From Takakia lepidozioides (Eukaryota > Streptophyta > Takakiopsida > Takakiales > Takakiaceae), in contig CM060731.1 of assembly GCA_030704615.1 (NCBI GenBank), forward strand, positions 95,582,756 through 95,646,755: a stretch of 64,000 bases of DNA. Reading direction: 5' to 3'. The notes below the pieces were generated by a model, which ran no database searches, was not told where the DNA came from, and saw only the letters and a list, made by a program, of their open reading frames with translations. This document shows, in pieces, positions 1 through 11,061 of the stretch. Within the stretch, counting starts at the first letter, position 1. Each line of letters starts with the position of its first letter. The translations under genes and the position numbers were made by a program.

Positions 1-433
1 TGATCCACAGAATATCCTTTGGAATCCAATTCTTTACCAGTACAAGCCTCTTCATGCATATGAGTATAAACATTCACCTTCCTTTCCTCCCAGCCTTCAA
101 ACTCTACTCGCTTAATGGATAGCAATGCTATCACATAAACCAGTGTTGGTAACCAACGTGCTCTTCCTCTACAGGCCACTTGATAAATCTTTATCACTCC
201 TTTCTCCAGACCCCACTCAGGGTCAGCATCATGCACTCTTTTAAGAATGTTTTCTTTACAACCGTCTGGCAATTCCAAGAACTTGAAAGAATCGTTTGGA
301 CAATCTTTCCTTCTCAGTTTCACAGGGAATTTGATTCACATCAAATTTCTTTAATTCTCCAACCCACCATGATCCACCAGATGCCTGTCACATCTAGTTG
401 TTCATGACCTAGTCTCCCAGTACGGTCGCCAAA
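1..433 (-). pseudogene. ORF0 of family A gypsy retrotransposon, 5' part (runs off the window)
   Basis: The minus strand here matches, almost base for base, the ORF0 region at 57916-58500 and 55579-56160. In all three the coding region follows the LTR and a TTTGGCGACC-type primer-binding stretch. The intact version at 57916-58500 encodes 194 aa. I recognise no domain in it; it is rich in Trp and charged residues, with a conserved GIWWDHGGW-like motif near the N terminus. Small indels break the frame here, and the rest lies left of position 1. Confidence 0.6.
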
Positions 434-1423
434 TGTCGAACGGCTTTTATTCACCCATCCCTTCGCTATCCGAGGTGGAAACTCCAAGATAGAAGAGTTG
501 GATATCTCTAAGCGCTCAGCCCGCTCAGTACAATCAGTCATGACTTGCAGCTAATGAATCATGGTTGTGCTTCCCATTTGTATTCCTTCTTGCCTTCATG
601 TTATCAATTTACCTTATCTGATACTGAAGCATCAAATTGCTTCAGTATCTTCTTAGTTCCAGTTAATCATGCATTCATTTCACAGCTTCACTCATGTCTC
701 TCTACACAGTGTGCTTGTATCGAATAAGTATCAGATTACGATTTATCAGGTACTAGGCCAATGTCAAAGTGACTCTAATCCGCCCTACAGTATCACTACA
801 GCTCTGCATGAAATAAACCTCCATCAAGTCATTATCTCCTCTTCTGTGTAATCGTCATCCCTGTGCTCCAAGATCGTGCCCTCCGTCTGACCTTTCCCCT
901 GATGTCTAAGAAGTGATCCAAGAAGTCATCCCCCAGAAGTCCCCGCTCTTCGCTTTATCTACCTACAAGCTGTTCTTACCGCCTTGTTAACTAACCGTCA
1001 CCCCTGAAGTAACATATTCCCTCTGCAGATGTCGTTCCTACACAGTCGTTCCCTGTCCATGTTAACCGTTCCCCCTGATCTGTGACAACTGTGCAAAACT
1101 GCGTTGGGCTGTGTGACGCTGTGACGGGCTGTGACTGGCTGTGACTGGTGTGTGTCGGGCTGTGACTGGCTGTGATTGGTTGTGACGGACTGTGACGGAC
1201 TGTGATGACTGTGACGGGCTGTGACTGGCTGTGTCGGGCTGTGTTGGCTGTGACGGCTGTGTAGGCTGTGTAAAGCTGTGGCGGGCTGTGTCGGGCTGTG
1301 TAACCCCCCCCTAAAGTCTGCTGCTGTCACCCCTAAGGCTCCTGTTGGTCTCAATCTGTGTAAAAATTAAGGGTACCCCACAGAACCTGTAAAAGCGTTA
1401 AAGTCCCAAGCAGCCCTCTAACA
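434..1423 (-). repeat. 5' LTR of family A gypsy retrotransposon
   Basis: This LTR runs from TGTCGAAC at 434 to CTCTAACA at 1423 on the plus strand and belongs to a minus-strand element. Copies with the same ends lie at 56167-57073 and 58502-59464. The sequence GGTCGCCAAA just left of 434 is the complement of a TTTGGCGACC primer-binding site, which fixes the inner boundary. Base 1424 is the junction with element X, so this element inserted into X or truncates it. Confidence 0.75.
1078..1310. repeat. 10-bp periodic CTGTGAC(N)3 repeat inside the family A LTR
   Basis: More than twenty imperfect copies of ctgtgacggg / ctgtgactgg follow each other in register, with a period of 10 bp. The same kind of repeat is in the LTRs at 56800-56960 and 59150-59350 and, much longer, in the leader of the unrelated methyltransferase gypsy element (6660-7515). 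The His/Ser/Pro/Gln-rich open frames across it are a by-product of the period, not genes. Confidence 0.8.
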
Positions 1424-1427
1424 GTTC

Positions 1428-2075
1428 ACCACAATGTCGTGCCCTTCAATCATACCACCATCGAATATGGAAAGCTTCACGTTTTCGTCGTCCACACCAA
1501 TGCAAATGTCCCCATACAATGGAGAGAGGAGCGCACTCCTTCAGGAGTATACGTCTCTCCGATGGAGTCCACCCACGTCCACTGGCAGCAGTTCCACCGC
1601 AACAGCATAGCAGTGCGCATTCTTCTGCATGGGTGCCCGTCGTAGCTTGGAAAATCGGAATCAAGGATGTGCAGGAGCCACGGACTCCTCAGACCAAGAT
1701 CGTCACCCCGCTCGAAGGCATAGTGGCCTGGGATATACTAAAAAACGGACAATGTTTCCACATTCGAACCAGTATCTTTTGTGTAATCTGTGTACCAGAT
1801 AACGATGTCTCCCGATGTGGCCGAATACATTGCATAATCGAAGCCATAAGGTAGTCGTCCCGGTTCCGGAAGTACGACATCCTTGCAAATGAGGACCTAA
1901 GGACGTCTTTGATGCGATGACAATGACCTTTGCGGACATCAACGAAGCCCTTAGATTTTTGAAATGATGAGAAGCAGAAGAGCAGTGCGGGCTCCAATAA
2001 TGGAGCATCTCGGTCACACGTACCCACCAATCATCGTGTAACGTGTTCATCATGCCAGCGGTGGATGAACCGATA
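1428..2075 (-). pseudogene. P2 small protein of element X, decayed copy
   Basis: On the minus strand, stretches of this region translate to fragments of the P2 protein encoded at 39256-40086. Matching pieces are scattered over several frames: a start resembling the 'DPDAPLLE...LLFCFSSF' part, a middle with 'CPRSLATYRETSLSG'-like decay, and an end matching the PLYGDIRI and DGGMI motifs. Indels and stops prevent expression. Its place next to P1 is the same as in element Y. Function is unknown. Confidence 0.6.
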
Positions 2076-2380
2076 CCTCTTTCTCATCCACGGGGTAATA
2101 GTTTGGAAATCCGCCACGAAGTCCATCCCCGCCTTGGCGCCGCCTTTACATCGAAGGGGGATGATGACTTCGTCGTTCGAGTGGCTATAGGCCCACCTGG
2201 CACTTACTGCCCATAGTTTGCATGGCAGGGAAGGAAACTGAAACGGCTACATTCATGGAGCAACCAATCTTCATCCGTGCAGGTTCCTGTAGGGGGGAAA
2301 TTTAAATTGCCCTGGAGTGTTTCTGAGGAATTGCAGCGTTTGCTTGAACTTCTTCCAGCCACCTGCTGCTCTTTTCAAGG

Positions 2381-2959
2381 ATGACGTGCCGTCAAAATCC
2401 TGCTGACTGCCCTTATCATGGCCACGATTATGCTATGTTCAAACCAGAATCAGGAGACATCATTGTCTGGCTCTCTGTTTTCATAGACGCTTCTGTGGAA
2501 TCAAGCGGGATTCTTTTGCGCGCAATGGTATTTGGAGGCTATTACCGCTTTGAGCGAGGTGAGGGCGAGGGTCAATGTAGTCCGTGGGTCCTGAAAATTG
2601 TTGACCTCGATATACCAAGGTGGAATGGGATGCCGGACAGATCACGCACGGCCTCACTTTGGCGCTGGAACTGCTGCCAGTGGACCAGGGAGGACGGCAC
2701 CGGGGAAAACTATATTCGTGGAGTTCACTCTGCTCTTCCATTGTATGGAGACATTCGGCTGAGTTGCGAAGACGAATCGCACGGGCACATGAGGCCCATA
2801 GTGACCTTGTCAATGTATGATGGTGGTATGATTGATGGGCATGACATTGTCGTCAGCTCCACCAAGGGCACCGGATCGACCGCATTGCAGTTTACCTCGA
2901 GGTGCCGCATCAGTAATGAGCTTGTTTTGAAGGCTATCGAAGTTCCGTCGACTTGGTGA
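2381..2959 (+). CDS. P1 small protein of element X, unknown family
   Basis: This 192-aa open frame is a close homologue of the P1 protein of element Y (38395-39096, minus strand) and a more distant paralogue of P2 (39256-40086). Conserved stretches are ADCPYHGHDYAM, ESGDIIVW, YRFERGEGEG, LWRWNCCQW, LYGDIRL and DGGMIDGHDIVV. I do not recognise the family; the spacing of short hydrophobic strands and Gly turns suggests a mostly beta fold. No signal peptide or membrane segment is visible. The Y copy extends about 40 aa further at the N terminus, and upstream sequence at 2330-2380 may hold the decayed start. It lies opposite in direction to the methyltransferase gene, as in Y. Confidence 0.6.
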   Translation: MTCRQNPADCPYHGHDYAMFKPESGDIIVWLSVFIDASVESSGILLRAMVFGGYYRFERGEGEGQCSPWVLKIVDLDIPRWNGMPDRSRTASLWRWNCCQWTREDGTGENYIRGVHSALPLYGDIRLSCEDESHGHMRPIVTLSMYDGGMIDGHDIVVSSTKGTGSTALQFTSRCRISNELVLKAIEVPSTW

Positions 2960-3364
2960 CGCCCATGTAGAAGGAGGAAGGGCTTAGATTTGTCTGGAGT
3001 TGCTAAATGTGAGACACCGCGTTCGATCAATAAAACAACCCATCGTACCTCACTTCTGTATGCTTGTGTTTCATCGTGTTCAAGAATTGCCGTAATTGGC
3101 CCATTGTTTACAATTTAAGGTCTCATTTCTACAATGTGTCTGTCCATATGAATATACCAGAGTCAGCGATATCAGAGTCCTGAGGTGAAGAAAATCCATG
3201 TATGAGTAAAAGGAAACATGTACACGCCGAAGCTCGGAAATTCGGCACCGCATTTCATTTTTCTCCATGCACAATTTCTGGCAGCTCCCTTTCCTCCGTT
3301 GTCGTCGTAACAGAAATGCTGTACAACATTTCATTTCCTGACATCGCATTATCATACTTCGAAT

Positions 3365-4150
3365 TGGAAATGCGGCGCCGCATTTCCATATTGGACCTTG
3401 AATTGTCCGAGCATGTCCAGTTGCTAATGCTTGTCCATGTCCATACTTGAAATGCGGCACCGCATTTCCATGTCCGTCATCAAAATTTCGTACCGGGCAA
3501 TGAAATGCGGCACCGCATTTCCGGAGAGCACAATGGAATGCGGTGCCGCATTTCCGTCCAATAAGACGGAATGCCCACACGGGTCTGGAATTGGACAAAC
3601 AACGATGTCTGTTTTGGAAATGCGGCGCCGCATTTCCATGTTGGGCAATCGAAAGTTTTTATAGGACAATGTAAGTTTTTATAGGACTATGGAATGCGGT
3701 GCGGCATTTCCGTCAAAGGGTCTGGAATTGGACAAACAACGATGTCCATTTTGGAAATGCGGCGCCGCATTTCCATGTACATCATCGAAATTTCTTATTG
3801 GACAATGGAATGCGGTGCCGCATTCCGGCATGGGGAGCCGCATTTCCGTCGATGGGTCTGCAGTTGGAAAAATGTCCATCTCCAAAATGTAAATGCGGCA
3901 CCGCATTTCCATGTTTGACCTCCGCATTTCCATTTACCTCCATGGAAGGAGCTGGCAATCGGCAAAACTGCCGTGTCGGAAACGGAAATGCGGCACCGCA
4001 TTCCGTTCGGTCGGCCGAACAGTTTCTGATGTCCAAATCATGAAACGGAAAATTGTCTTGCCCGGTTTGGGAAATGCGGTGCTGCATTTCCAAAACCGGG
4101 GCAAGAACAATTTTCCATTCCGACATTGAAATGCGGTTCCGCAGTTCCGA
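3365..4150. repeat. Array of 22-bp palindromes, element X
   Basis: About 13 copies of a near-perfect palindrome with core AAATGCGGNNCCGCATTT stand 30-90 bp apart. Clear copies lie near 3367, 3452, 3506, 3534, 3616, 3751, 3890, 3985 and 4070. The two central bases vary (CG, CA, TG, TA) while the arms are kept. The spacers share little sequence. This array sits between the methyltransferase gene and P1, as the array at 37440-38140 does in element Y. Open frames rich in GNAAPHF or MRRRIS are translations of the palindrome and not proteins. Confidence 0.9.
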
Positions 4151-4284
4151 TTTTGGGAGGGACCAGGTTTGGACGATCTTGTCGTTGAGAAGCACATGGG
4201 AGAGGGGACATGAAGGACGGGGAGAATTTCCTTTTTATACTCCGGAATAGAATTTAAATGTATAGAGAGTTCATTAAAATTCTA

Positions 4285-4948
4285 TTAATCTTGAAAATCA
4301 TCACTATCGTCGTCTTGTCCTTGACTGTCCTGCTCCGCCTCCACCCCGTCATTGCCTTTCTCATCTCCAACGGACTGCTTGTTGGCCAGGCTTTCGAAAA
4401 TCCCATCTTCACCTTGCGGAACCGACCATCTCACCTCCGTTGGCTCGTCGTCCTCCCTGTCTGCATCGCTCTCATCCGCTAAATCACATATGAACTTTCG
4501 CACCCGTCTACCTGTCTCAGCTGTTGCCAACTCTTTCCTTATCCTTCTGTCCTCCCTAGCCCTCTCCAAAATCTGCTCTACTTTACTGGGATTCTCACAT
4601 CGTCTAATCGCTGTATTTGCAAGTTTAGCTGCATAACTAGGAAGGGAGTAGTCCTTCACCGGGCTCGTCATGAAGTCGCCCCTCGCAAAGAACGGGACAT
4701 TCTTCCTGGCAGGAAGTGTAGGCCCTACATGTTTCGACTCGGATCCTGGAATCCTGCACATAACAATCACCAACGAGACCAATGAGAACCACCGTCCGGA
4801 AATGCGTTTGACAAAAAATCACCCAGAAGGCTTTGCAAACTTACAATGTTTGCACTCACTCGTATTCCGGGTTCTCCTCGGTATCAATGTCCACTGTCTC
4901 TTCCTCCGACTCCGACAAATCCGAGGAGTCTTTGGCTTCGATGGGAGC
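4285..4948 (-). pseudogene. Methyltransferase of element X, C-terminal exons
   Basis: Two exons match the last two exons of the element Y gene. The first runs from 4948 to about 4859 and encodes an acidic stretch ending ENPEYE before a GTGAGTG donor. The second runs from 4753, after a TGCAG acceptor, to the stop at 4285. It carries VPFFARGDFM, PSYAAKLANTAIRR, a charged helix EQILERAREDRRIRKEL and an acidic tail. The N-terminal part of this gene copy is at 24420-25165 and 40549-43129, on the other strand. Confidence 0.7.
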
Positions 4949-5281
4949 TGTCAAGTTATTTTACCACTAGTGTGAAACTAGCTAGGAAATAGCTAGCTTT
5001 TACATATTGACATTTGGGATTGGCCCAAGTGTCAATCCAGGGGTCAAGGCAGATTTAGGCCCTGGAGTGGTTATCTTCACGGCAAGCGCGGGAGGCTCAT
5101 CTTTCTCGAGTTGAGCCTCACCGCGCCTAGCTATGGCGCCGTAGTGTGGATTCCCCATGGCGTGGGGTGCACTTGGCTTGACTTGTATTTGAGTGATGAG
5201 GTTATATATGCATGAGTTTATGCTTCAGATTTGTGTGCTCGTGGTTGTATTCTTCTTCTTTATCACTCGAGAAAGATGAGC
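4949..5281 (+). repeat. Partial 5' LTR of the methyltransferase gypsy element
   Basis: This segment starts TGTCAAG, contains the 130 bp repeated at 23877-24006, and continues through a part found again in reverse at 43318-43500 (ends near CTTCTTTATCA). The part that begins TGTGTGGACTAG at the 3' end (23699-23876) is missing here, so the left LTR is partial or the LTR is permuted relative to the insertion point. Confidence 0.6.
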
Positions 5282-5945
5282 TCATATCTGTGAGTGCCAA
5301 ATACGAGTTAGTTGTAGCACTTGTGGTTTTTGCTTGAGAATGAGAGAAACCAGGTTGTTATGCAAGGAGCACCGTGGAGCTCTTGGTTGTTAGAAGCGGA
5401 GGCGATGTGGGTACGAGGTGGTAGACCTTGGCATTCGATCTTCAGCTTCAGAGATGAAAGCACCCATGCTGCAGGTAATTCCAGAGCACCTTGATGGTTT
5501 CAAATTGTGTACATGCATAAGCAAGCACGATTGGGAAGAGGACCAGTCAAAAGCAGGTTATAGTGGCTTTGGTGGCAAAGCTGAGAACTGGACTTGGGAA
5601 TGCGCTTTCATTGTGTGAAGGATTGCAAGACCAAGCGAGGCTGATTTGGCTTAGGGCAAATCAGTGCACTTTGTGGAGTATGTTGAGATTGGGTTTCAAT
5701 CTCGAGCTTCAGCATTGAGAGGGCTCTTGTCATGGCAAGAGCAGGGCTGGAACAGGAGCTAAGAGGTGCGACAAGGCCATGGAATGTGCACCTAGGGTTT
5801 CAGAGCTTGGAAGAAGAGCTCTTGCACCACAAGAGGAGTGTCTTGTGGCTGGAAATGTAAGCCTTAGGTTTCAGGAGCTTGGCAAGGCTGTGGAGTGCTT
5901 AGTCTTGTCTTAGAGAGCATCAAGGAGCTAAGGAGCCAAGATAGG

Positions 5946-6300
5946 GGGCTGATACCTCTTGTGTGAAGAGGTTGCATGTGTGGAGCATGTATTCGGCTCA
6001 TTGAAGCTTCCATCTTCAAGCTTGGAGGGCAAGCAAGGAAGAGGGAAGGGCTGACTTCCCTTATGTGAGAGCAATGCATGTGTGGAGCATGTTTTCAGCC
6101 TGTTGAAGGCTTGTACTTTCAGGTTTGGGAGTGCAAGAAAGAAAGCAAAGGGGCTGATTCTCTGGTGGTGTGAGTGGGCATGTGTGGAGCATGCCTTCAG
6201 TCCATTGGGCTTTTGTTTTTCAAGCTTTAGAGAACTAGAAGAGAAGGTAAGGGGCTGATCTGCTCTTATGTGACAGTCCGACACTTGTAGAGCGTGTTCT
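5946..6300 (+). repeat. Imperfect ~103-bp tandem repeats in the leader
   Basis: Units begin GGGCTGA near 5951, 6048, 6150 and 6254. Each contains a GCATGTGTGGAGCATG block followed by a TTCAGCC/TTCAGTCC block and a purine-rich tail. Similarity between units is moderate. Confidence 0.6.
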
Positions 6301-6654
6301 GAGTTGGGGTTTCAACCTCAAGCCTAGATAGAGCATGGCTCTTGAAGTGGCAGGTGTAGGGGGCTGGAATAGGCTCTAAGACAGATGTTATGGCCAAGGG
6401 AAACGCTTGAATGAGTGCTCACAAGGGTTGGAAACCAGCAAAGCTTGGTTGTTTGCCATTGAGTTTAGTGGCGTGTTTGGGGAGTCTAAGTGAGAAAGAA
6501 GGCTTGGTTTGTGGCAACCATCTTCCTCATGGCTTAGGGCTACTATTGGTGGTGTGTGGGAGCCGAAAGAGCAAGAATACCTTGCTGATTTCTTCACAGC
6601 CACCATAGCTCGGTGCAAGAAGCCTAGTCCAAGAGACAACAACCCTAGCTTGGC

Positions 6655-7515
6655 GTGGCCTTTGGGGCTGTGACCCCTGTGATCTGTGACAGGCTGTGGT
6701 GGGCTGTGATAGGCTGTGCCCTATGGCCTGTGGGGCTGTGATGGGTTGTGACACGTTGTGATGGGCTGTGAGGGGTTGTGATAGGCTGTGCCATGTGGCC
6801 TGTGGGGCTGTGACGGGCTGTGATAGGCTGTGGTGGGCTGTGTCAGGCTGTGCCCAGTGGCCTGTGGGGCTGTGAGGGGCTGTGACAGGCTGTGCCCTGT
6901 GGGGCTGTGATGGGCTATGAGGGGCTGTGACAGGTTGTGCCCTGTGGCCTGTGGGGCTTGATGGGATGTGACAGGCTATGGCAAGCTGTGATGGCTGTGA
7001 GGGGCTGTGATGGGCTGTGGCGGGCTGTGATAGGCTGTGCCCAATGGCCTGTGGGGCTGTGACGGGCTGTGAGGGGCTGTGACAGGCTGTGCCCTGTGGC
7101 CTTTGGGGCTGTGACCCTGTGACCTGTGTAGGGCTGTGATAGGCTGAGCCATGTGGCCTGTGGGCTGTGGCGGGCTGTGCCCAGTGGCCTGGGGGCTGTG
7201 AGGGCTATGAGGGGCTGTGATAGGCAGTGCCCTGTGGCCTATGGGGCTGTGAGGGGCTGTGATAGGCTGTGGCCTTTGGGGCTGTGACCCTGTGACCTTT
7301 GTAGGGTTGTGCCTGTGGCCTTTGGGGTTGTGATGGGCTGTGACATGCTGTGATGGGCCTTTGGGGCTGTGATGGGCTGTGACCCTGTGACCTGTGTAGG
7401 GCTGTGACAGGCTGTGGCCTGTGTGGGGCTGTGACCAGTGAGCTGTGTGGGCCTGTGCTGGTCTGTGGTGGCCCGTGTTGACCTGTGGACGGCCTGTGCT
7501 GACTCGTGGAGGCAC
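6655..7515. repeat. Long 10-bp periodic GGCTGTGA(C/T) repeat block
   Basis: About 860 bp of ctgtga/ggctgtg units, many in 10-bp register, occasionally interrupted by GCCC(T/A)GTGGCCTGTGG units. The minus-strand frames rich in His, Ser, Pro, Thr and Gln are translations of this repeat and not genes. Confidence 0.85.
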
Positions 7516-8163
7516 TGGTGGACTGCCTAAGGATTGGCATGTGGTCTTGAAGGCCGAATTTTGAAGCTCGTGGAGGGCGGTTTGAGGAGTATCTTCATGA
7601 TATTCCCATGGTCATGCAAGTGAGGGAAGAGAGGAGAGAAAGAGTGTTGGGATGAGGGCATGCTGGGGTTAGGCATTGCTTTAGCTTCTCTTCCTCGTAG
7701 TTTCCACCCTCTCATTAGGCCAAGACCTTTCCGTAGGTGGAGGCAAGAGTCAGTCCGGGTTTGGGCTAAGGTGTCCTTGCAGGAGCAACACCGTGGAGTT
7801 GTTTTTGGTGTGGGGAAGTTGTCGTTCTGATTTCTTGTGTTTGGATCCCCTCCATACCTGCATGCTTGACTGTGCGCCATGGTGTGGGCGCTTGTTTTTA
7901 TAGGTGTTTGGTCCGGATTTGATCACCGGCCAGTCCTAGAGCATGCTGTCGATGGTGAGGTTGGGGTGATGACCAGCCAGACCATCATTGTTTCTCCTGT
8001 GGTGAGGTTGGAGGTGATGACCAGCCAACCATAGGAGTGCTTGCGGTGGATGCAGGTACAAGTGTAGGCTATGTTAGGAACTTAGTATTTCAAACCATAA
8101 GCCGCAACAGGTTCTCTACCGGTTACCTTGTGGAGAGGGGGTTAGGGACATGTTCATGACCGG

Positions 8164-9430
8164 TTGAGTGTCAACACGGAGGTGCCACTAGTTGCTGGGG
8201 ACAGTGCCGATTCGAGCACTAGCGATACTAGTGGGTACACGAGACGAGGTGTGCGGTTTAGGCCACCTTCACCTCCTGTGTCTTCTACGGAAGGTTCTGA
8301 TTCGGATTGTGAATCAGGAGGACTCATACCGGCGGTGCAAGTTGTTTCTTTGCCATTGTTGTGGGACACAATGGAGGAGATGTATGGAGCTACCAAGGGG
8401 CCACAAAGGTACTCTGGGATGGTGGGCACCATCGAGTTGGATGATTTTATCCAAGAGTTTGATAGTTGGTGTGATTTGCAGCAAATGCGCAATCCACACA
8501 AATTTACGCCTTTCATGGCATGGAAGGGGCTGTTTCAGCACCTTGAGGGGCCGCCTATGGATGATTACCATGACTTCAGGCGGGGGCATGAGGTTGATCG
8601 AGGATTGGAGGATGTACTGGTCACCCAACTATGTCTCCATCACTAGGGGCACTAGAGCCACGAGGGCAGTGGCTACACTTGCCACTGCACCGGCAGCTTC
8701 AGCAAGTAGCAGTGGGACTAGTGGGACTGGTGGTACAATAGCTACGACGTCCACCCAAGCCACTACCGCACCAGCACTAGTACCCGTGCCTGCCTTCAAC
8801 CCCATTGTGGAGTTCTTCGAAGAGTTGAGAGGGAACTACCAAGGGGTGAGGACAGAGAAGTTGCGGAGCTTGCAAGAGTTCCAACGGAAGCCGACCGAGA
8901 GCTTGAGGGAGGCTTTCACTCGCATGAGGCGCTTGATAAATGTAACCCAAGGGGTTACGGAAGCTCAGACAGTCCAATTCTGGTATGGGATATTGGACAA
9001 GGAGCTGAGGAGAAGGGTGCGGGATGCAACTCTCCTACAAGCGGCCCAACCCACCTTAGCAAATGTGTTTTTGTTGGCAGAGCGGATAGAGCTCAACATG
9101 GTGGAGGAACGAGTGGTCATGGTGGGATTTGCTAAGGAGACACCACGGGGTAGTGGTGCTCCTAGCCAACCACTACCTCAACGTGCTCAAGGCAACAAGG
9201 GGCTCAGGTGAAGCTCAGGGAAGGGCAGAGAGGACCTCAGATGCAGGGGTCTCTCCCTTCATTTACTGGCCAAAACGGGCGGATGTGGTGTGCTGGACAT
9301 GTGGAGGACCCCATGTCAAGAAGGATTGCCCAGAGGGAGGCAAAGGGCCGGCACATGCATAGCCTGCATAGTTGCAGTGTGGGCATTGTGGCAAGCACGG
9401 GCATGGAGAGGCCCAGTGTTATGGTTTGCA
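8164..9430 (+). pseudogene. Gag of the methyltransferase gypsy element (copy 1)
   Basis: The capsid-like part starts with a Ser/Thr/acidic N terminus, then MEEMYGATKGPQRYSG and DFIQEFDSWCDLQQMRNP, which is the Gag core. It continues as VEFFEELRGNYQGVRTEK, ESLREAFTRMRRL and FWYGILDKELRRRVRDA, typical of Retrotrans_gag domains. Two zinc knuckles follow: CWTCGGPHVKKDC (one residue shorter than the CX2CX4HX4C rule) and CGHCGKHGHGEAQC (canonical). A frameshift near 8600 and TAG stops at 9360 and 9369 break it. Both TAGs are CAG in copy 2. It would assemble the particle and bind genomic RNA. Confidence 0.8.
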
Positions 9431-10330
9431 TCCTGAGTTGCGCCCAGGCCAGTTCCAAGGGAACAATGGTGGCCGGGGCGAGGTGGAGCAGCCAGAGAGG
9501 ACGAGGTGGCCAGCCACGAGGTGTAGGCCAAGGCAAGCTCAACATGGCCAAGGACGCGGAGGTCAGGGTGTTGACCAAGGCATGGCCAACCGGCTTCAGC
9601 AGCTAGAGCAGAGGCTCGCTGCCATGGCTACAGCTCAGGTACCGGCTCTAAGGCCGGATGGTCCACCTCCTGCTCCTGAGGGAGGAGATATGGGAGGCAT
9701 GGGATCTATGTGTGGAGCAGCACTACCACTAGTGCAGGTGGAGTCTGCTGCAGCCGTGACTCGAGGAGCAGCACGAGTTCTTAAGCCACGAGGTGCAGAG
9801 GTGGAGTTGGATCCACAGCGTTGGGTGGCAAGCCGTTAGGTTAGGCTTCCTCAGTCATTCACATTGGCGGAGACAGTGTCGACACCATCCATGGCACCTA
9901 GTTCTCGCCCCGACTGTTACCGAGGCGGAGGTTACTATGCCATTGGGAGAGCTACACGGGTAGCACAACTACCTAGTGTTGCCAAGGCTACGGTAGCTAG
10001 TGTGCTGCTAGGAGCGGCCACATCTGTGTGCCCAGGCTCCATTGTTCTCGGCTACCATGATTGCGACGCCGGGGGTAAGACCAGCTGAGGTGTTCAGGCT
10101 GGCAGCTACACTCTGTGAGAGTGGGGAGGTTACTTCATCTTCTGCGGAGATAGTGGGGGGTGTAGTGCCGGAGGGATCCTCGGATTTGAGGGTCAAGACT
10201 GCCACGGCGGCGCCATGGCAAGCTGCAGCTGTTAGGTTGATGGAGCTGCCAGCTAGGCCAGCCATTGAGCGCGCCATGATGACACCTGGAGTTGTCATGT
10301 TAGACAACCAGGATGGCATTTTCTGTTTGA
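9431..10330 (+). pseudogene. Gag-Pol linker region of the methyltransferase gypsy element
   Basis: The coding continues as a Gln/Gly/Arg-rich stretch (GRGGQ type), a short helix (MANRLQQLEQRLAAMA, 9580-9625), and a Pro/Ala/Thr-rich segment with no recognised domain. The second copy (48152-49000) keeps this as one open frame, which shows that the stops here (for example at 9838, TAG where copy 2 has CAG) are secondary. Confidence 0.6.
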
Positions 10331-10800
10331 GTGGACCGGCAGGCAAGAGGTACCGGTCACTGCGGGTCTTGTTGGACTCGGGAGCTCAGCCATTGATGCT
10401 GGGCAGAGCTGCTATTGCAGGCTTGGGCCTCACAGAGGCGGATATGGAGCCTTGTCCTTTCCAGATACAGACGTCTCTGGGAGAATCGAAGCAGGCTCGG
10501 GGCATGACACGGCGTGAGTTGGCTATCAGACTACGGCCGGATCACCTACAGATGGCTCAGTGATGCGAGCCAAGGCCATTGTGACAGACGCGGTCTCATA
10601 CGATGTCCTGGTTGGTGGGCAGTGTTGTACCCCATGGGCTTCACTCTGGATTTTTGGGAGGAGTCAGCTTCCTATAGGCCTGCATGGCAGTCAGGGGAGG
10701 GCCGGCGTGTGCAGCTCCCTGTGACGTTCATAGGAGGAGTTGCGGTTGCCCAACGAGGCAAGATGCCGACACTAGCAGCATTCACAGTGGCAGTGAGTTG
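10331..10800 (+). pseudogene. Retropepsin-like aspartic protease domain
   Basis: YRSLRVLLDSGAQPLMLG carries the D-S-G active-site triad of retroviral-type aspartic proteases (Asp codon at 10375). A hydrophobic AAIAGLGL follows. After a stop at 10561 the frame resumes with a VSYDVLVGGQ-like strand, as expected near the C terminus of retropepsins, and then a tryptophan-rich linker (DFWEESASYRPAWQSGEG). It would process the Gag-Pol polyprotein. The domain is shorter than average and broken. Confidence 0.7.
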
Positions 10801-11061
10801 GCCTAGAGAGTTGCTTGAGGGCAACGCTCATTCAGAGGATGTGCCACCTCCGGGAGAGCAGGATGACATGTATGGTATGGCGGAGTTGTCTACCATGGTT
10901 GCTCAGACTCCATTGTGGGGCACGAGCAAGGATTTGCAATGGGATGCTGATAGACGGGTGCAACAAGCCTGGGTGGAGGCTTTTGTACCGTCAAGAGAGG
11001 AGGAGAGTGCGGGGATTGCACCAGGACCACCTCAGTTGTCTCCATTGGACACCACACCTAT

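Larger units (their letters stand above)
1424..4948 (-). mobile_element. Element X, right half (methyltransferase-bearing DNA transposon)
   Basis: Read on the minus strand this segment is collinear with 36640-40100 of element Y: end of the methyltransferase gene, palindrome array, small protein P1 and small protein P2. It is cut on the left by the family A LTR and on the right, at 4948/4949, by the start of the gypsy LTR sequence. The break at 4948 falls at the same base of the methyltransferase gene as the break at 43129/43130, so the two pieces were once one element. Confidence 0.75.
5282..8160 (+). other. Leader (5' UTR-like) of the methyltransferase gypsy element
   Basis: Nearly 2.9 kb separate the LTR segment from Gag, with no convincing coding frame. 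The stretch holds imperfect ~103-bp tandem repeats (5946-6300) and the 10-bp CTGTGA repeat block (6660-7515). The last part (about 7690-8160) is conserved with the leader of the second copy at 46440-46860, including a TTTCTTGTGTTTGGATCCCC block and a GATCACCGG block. Confidence 0.6.

Noticed and set aside
3080-4250. Repeat-containing proteins rich in GNAAPHF, MRRRIS or KCGAAF
   Set aside because: These frames occur on both strands and in several phases over every palindrome array. They are translations of the AAATGCGGNNCCGCATTT palindrome and not genes.
6976-7540. His/Ser/Pro/Gln-rich proteins of up to 179 aa (also at 998-1354 and 56756-57031)
   Set aside because: They are open only because a 10-bp CTGTGAC-type repeat lacks stops on the minus strand. 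No start context or conservation beyond the repeat supports them.
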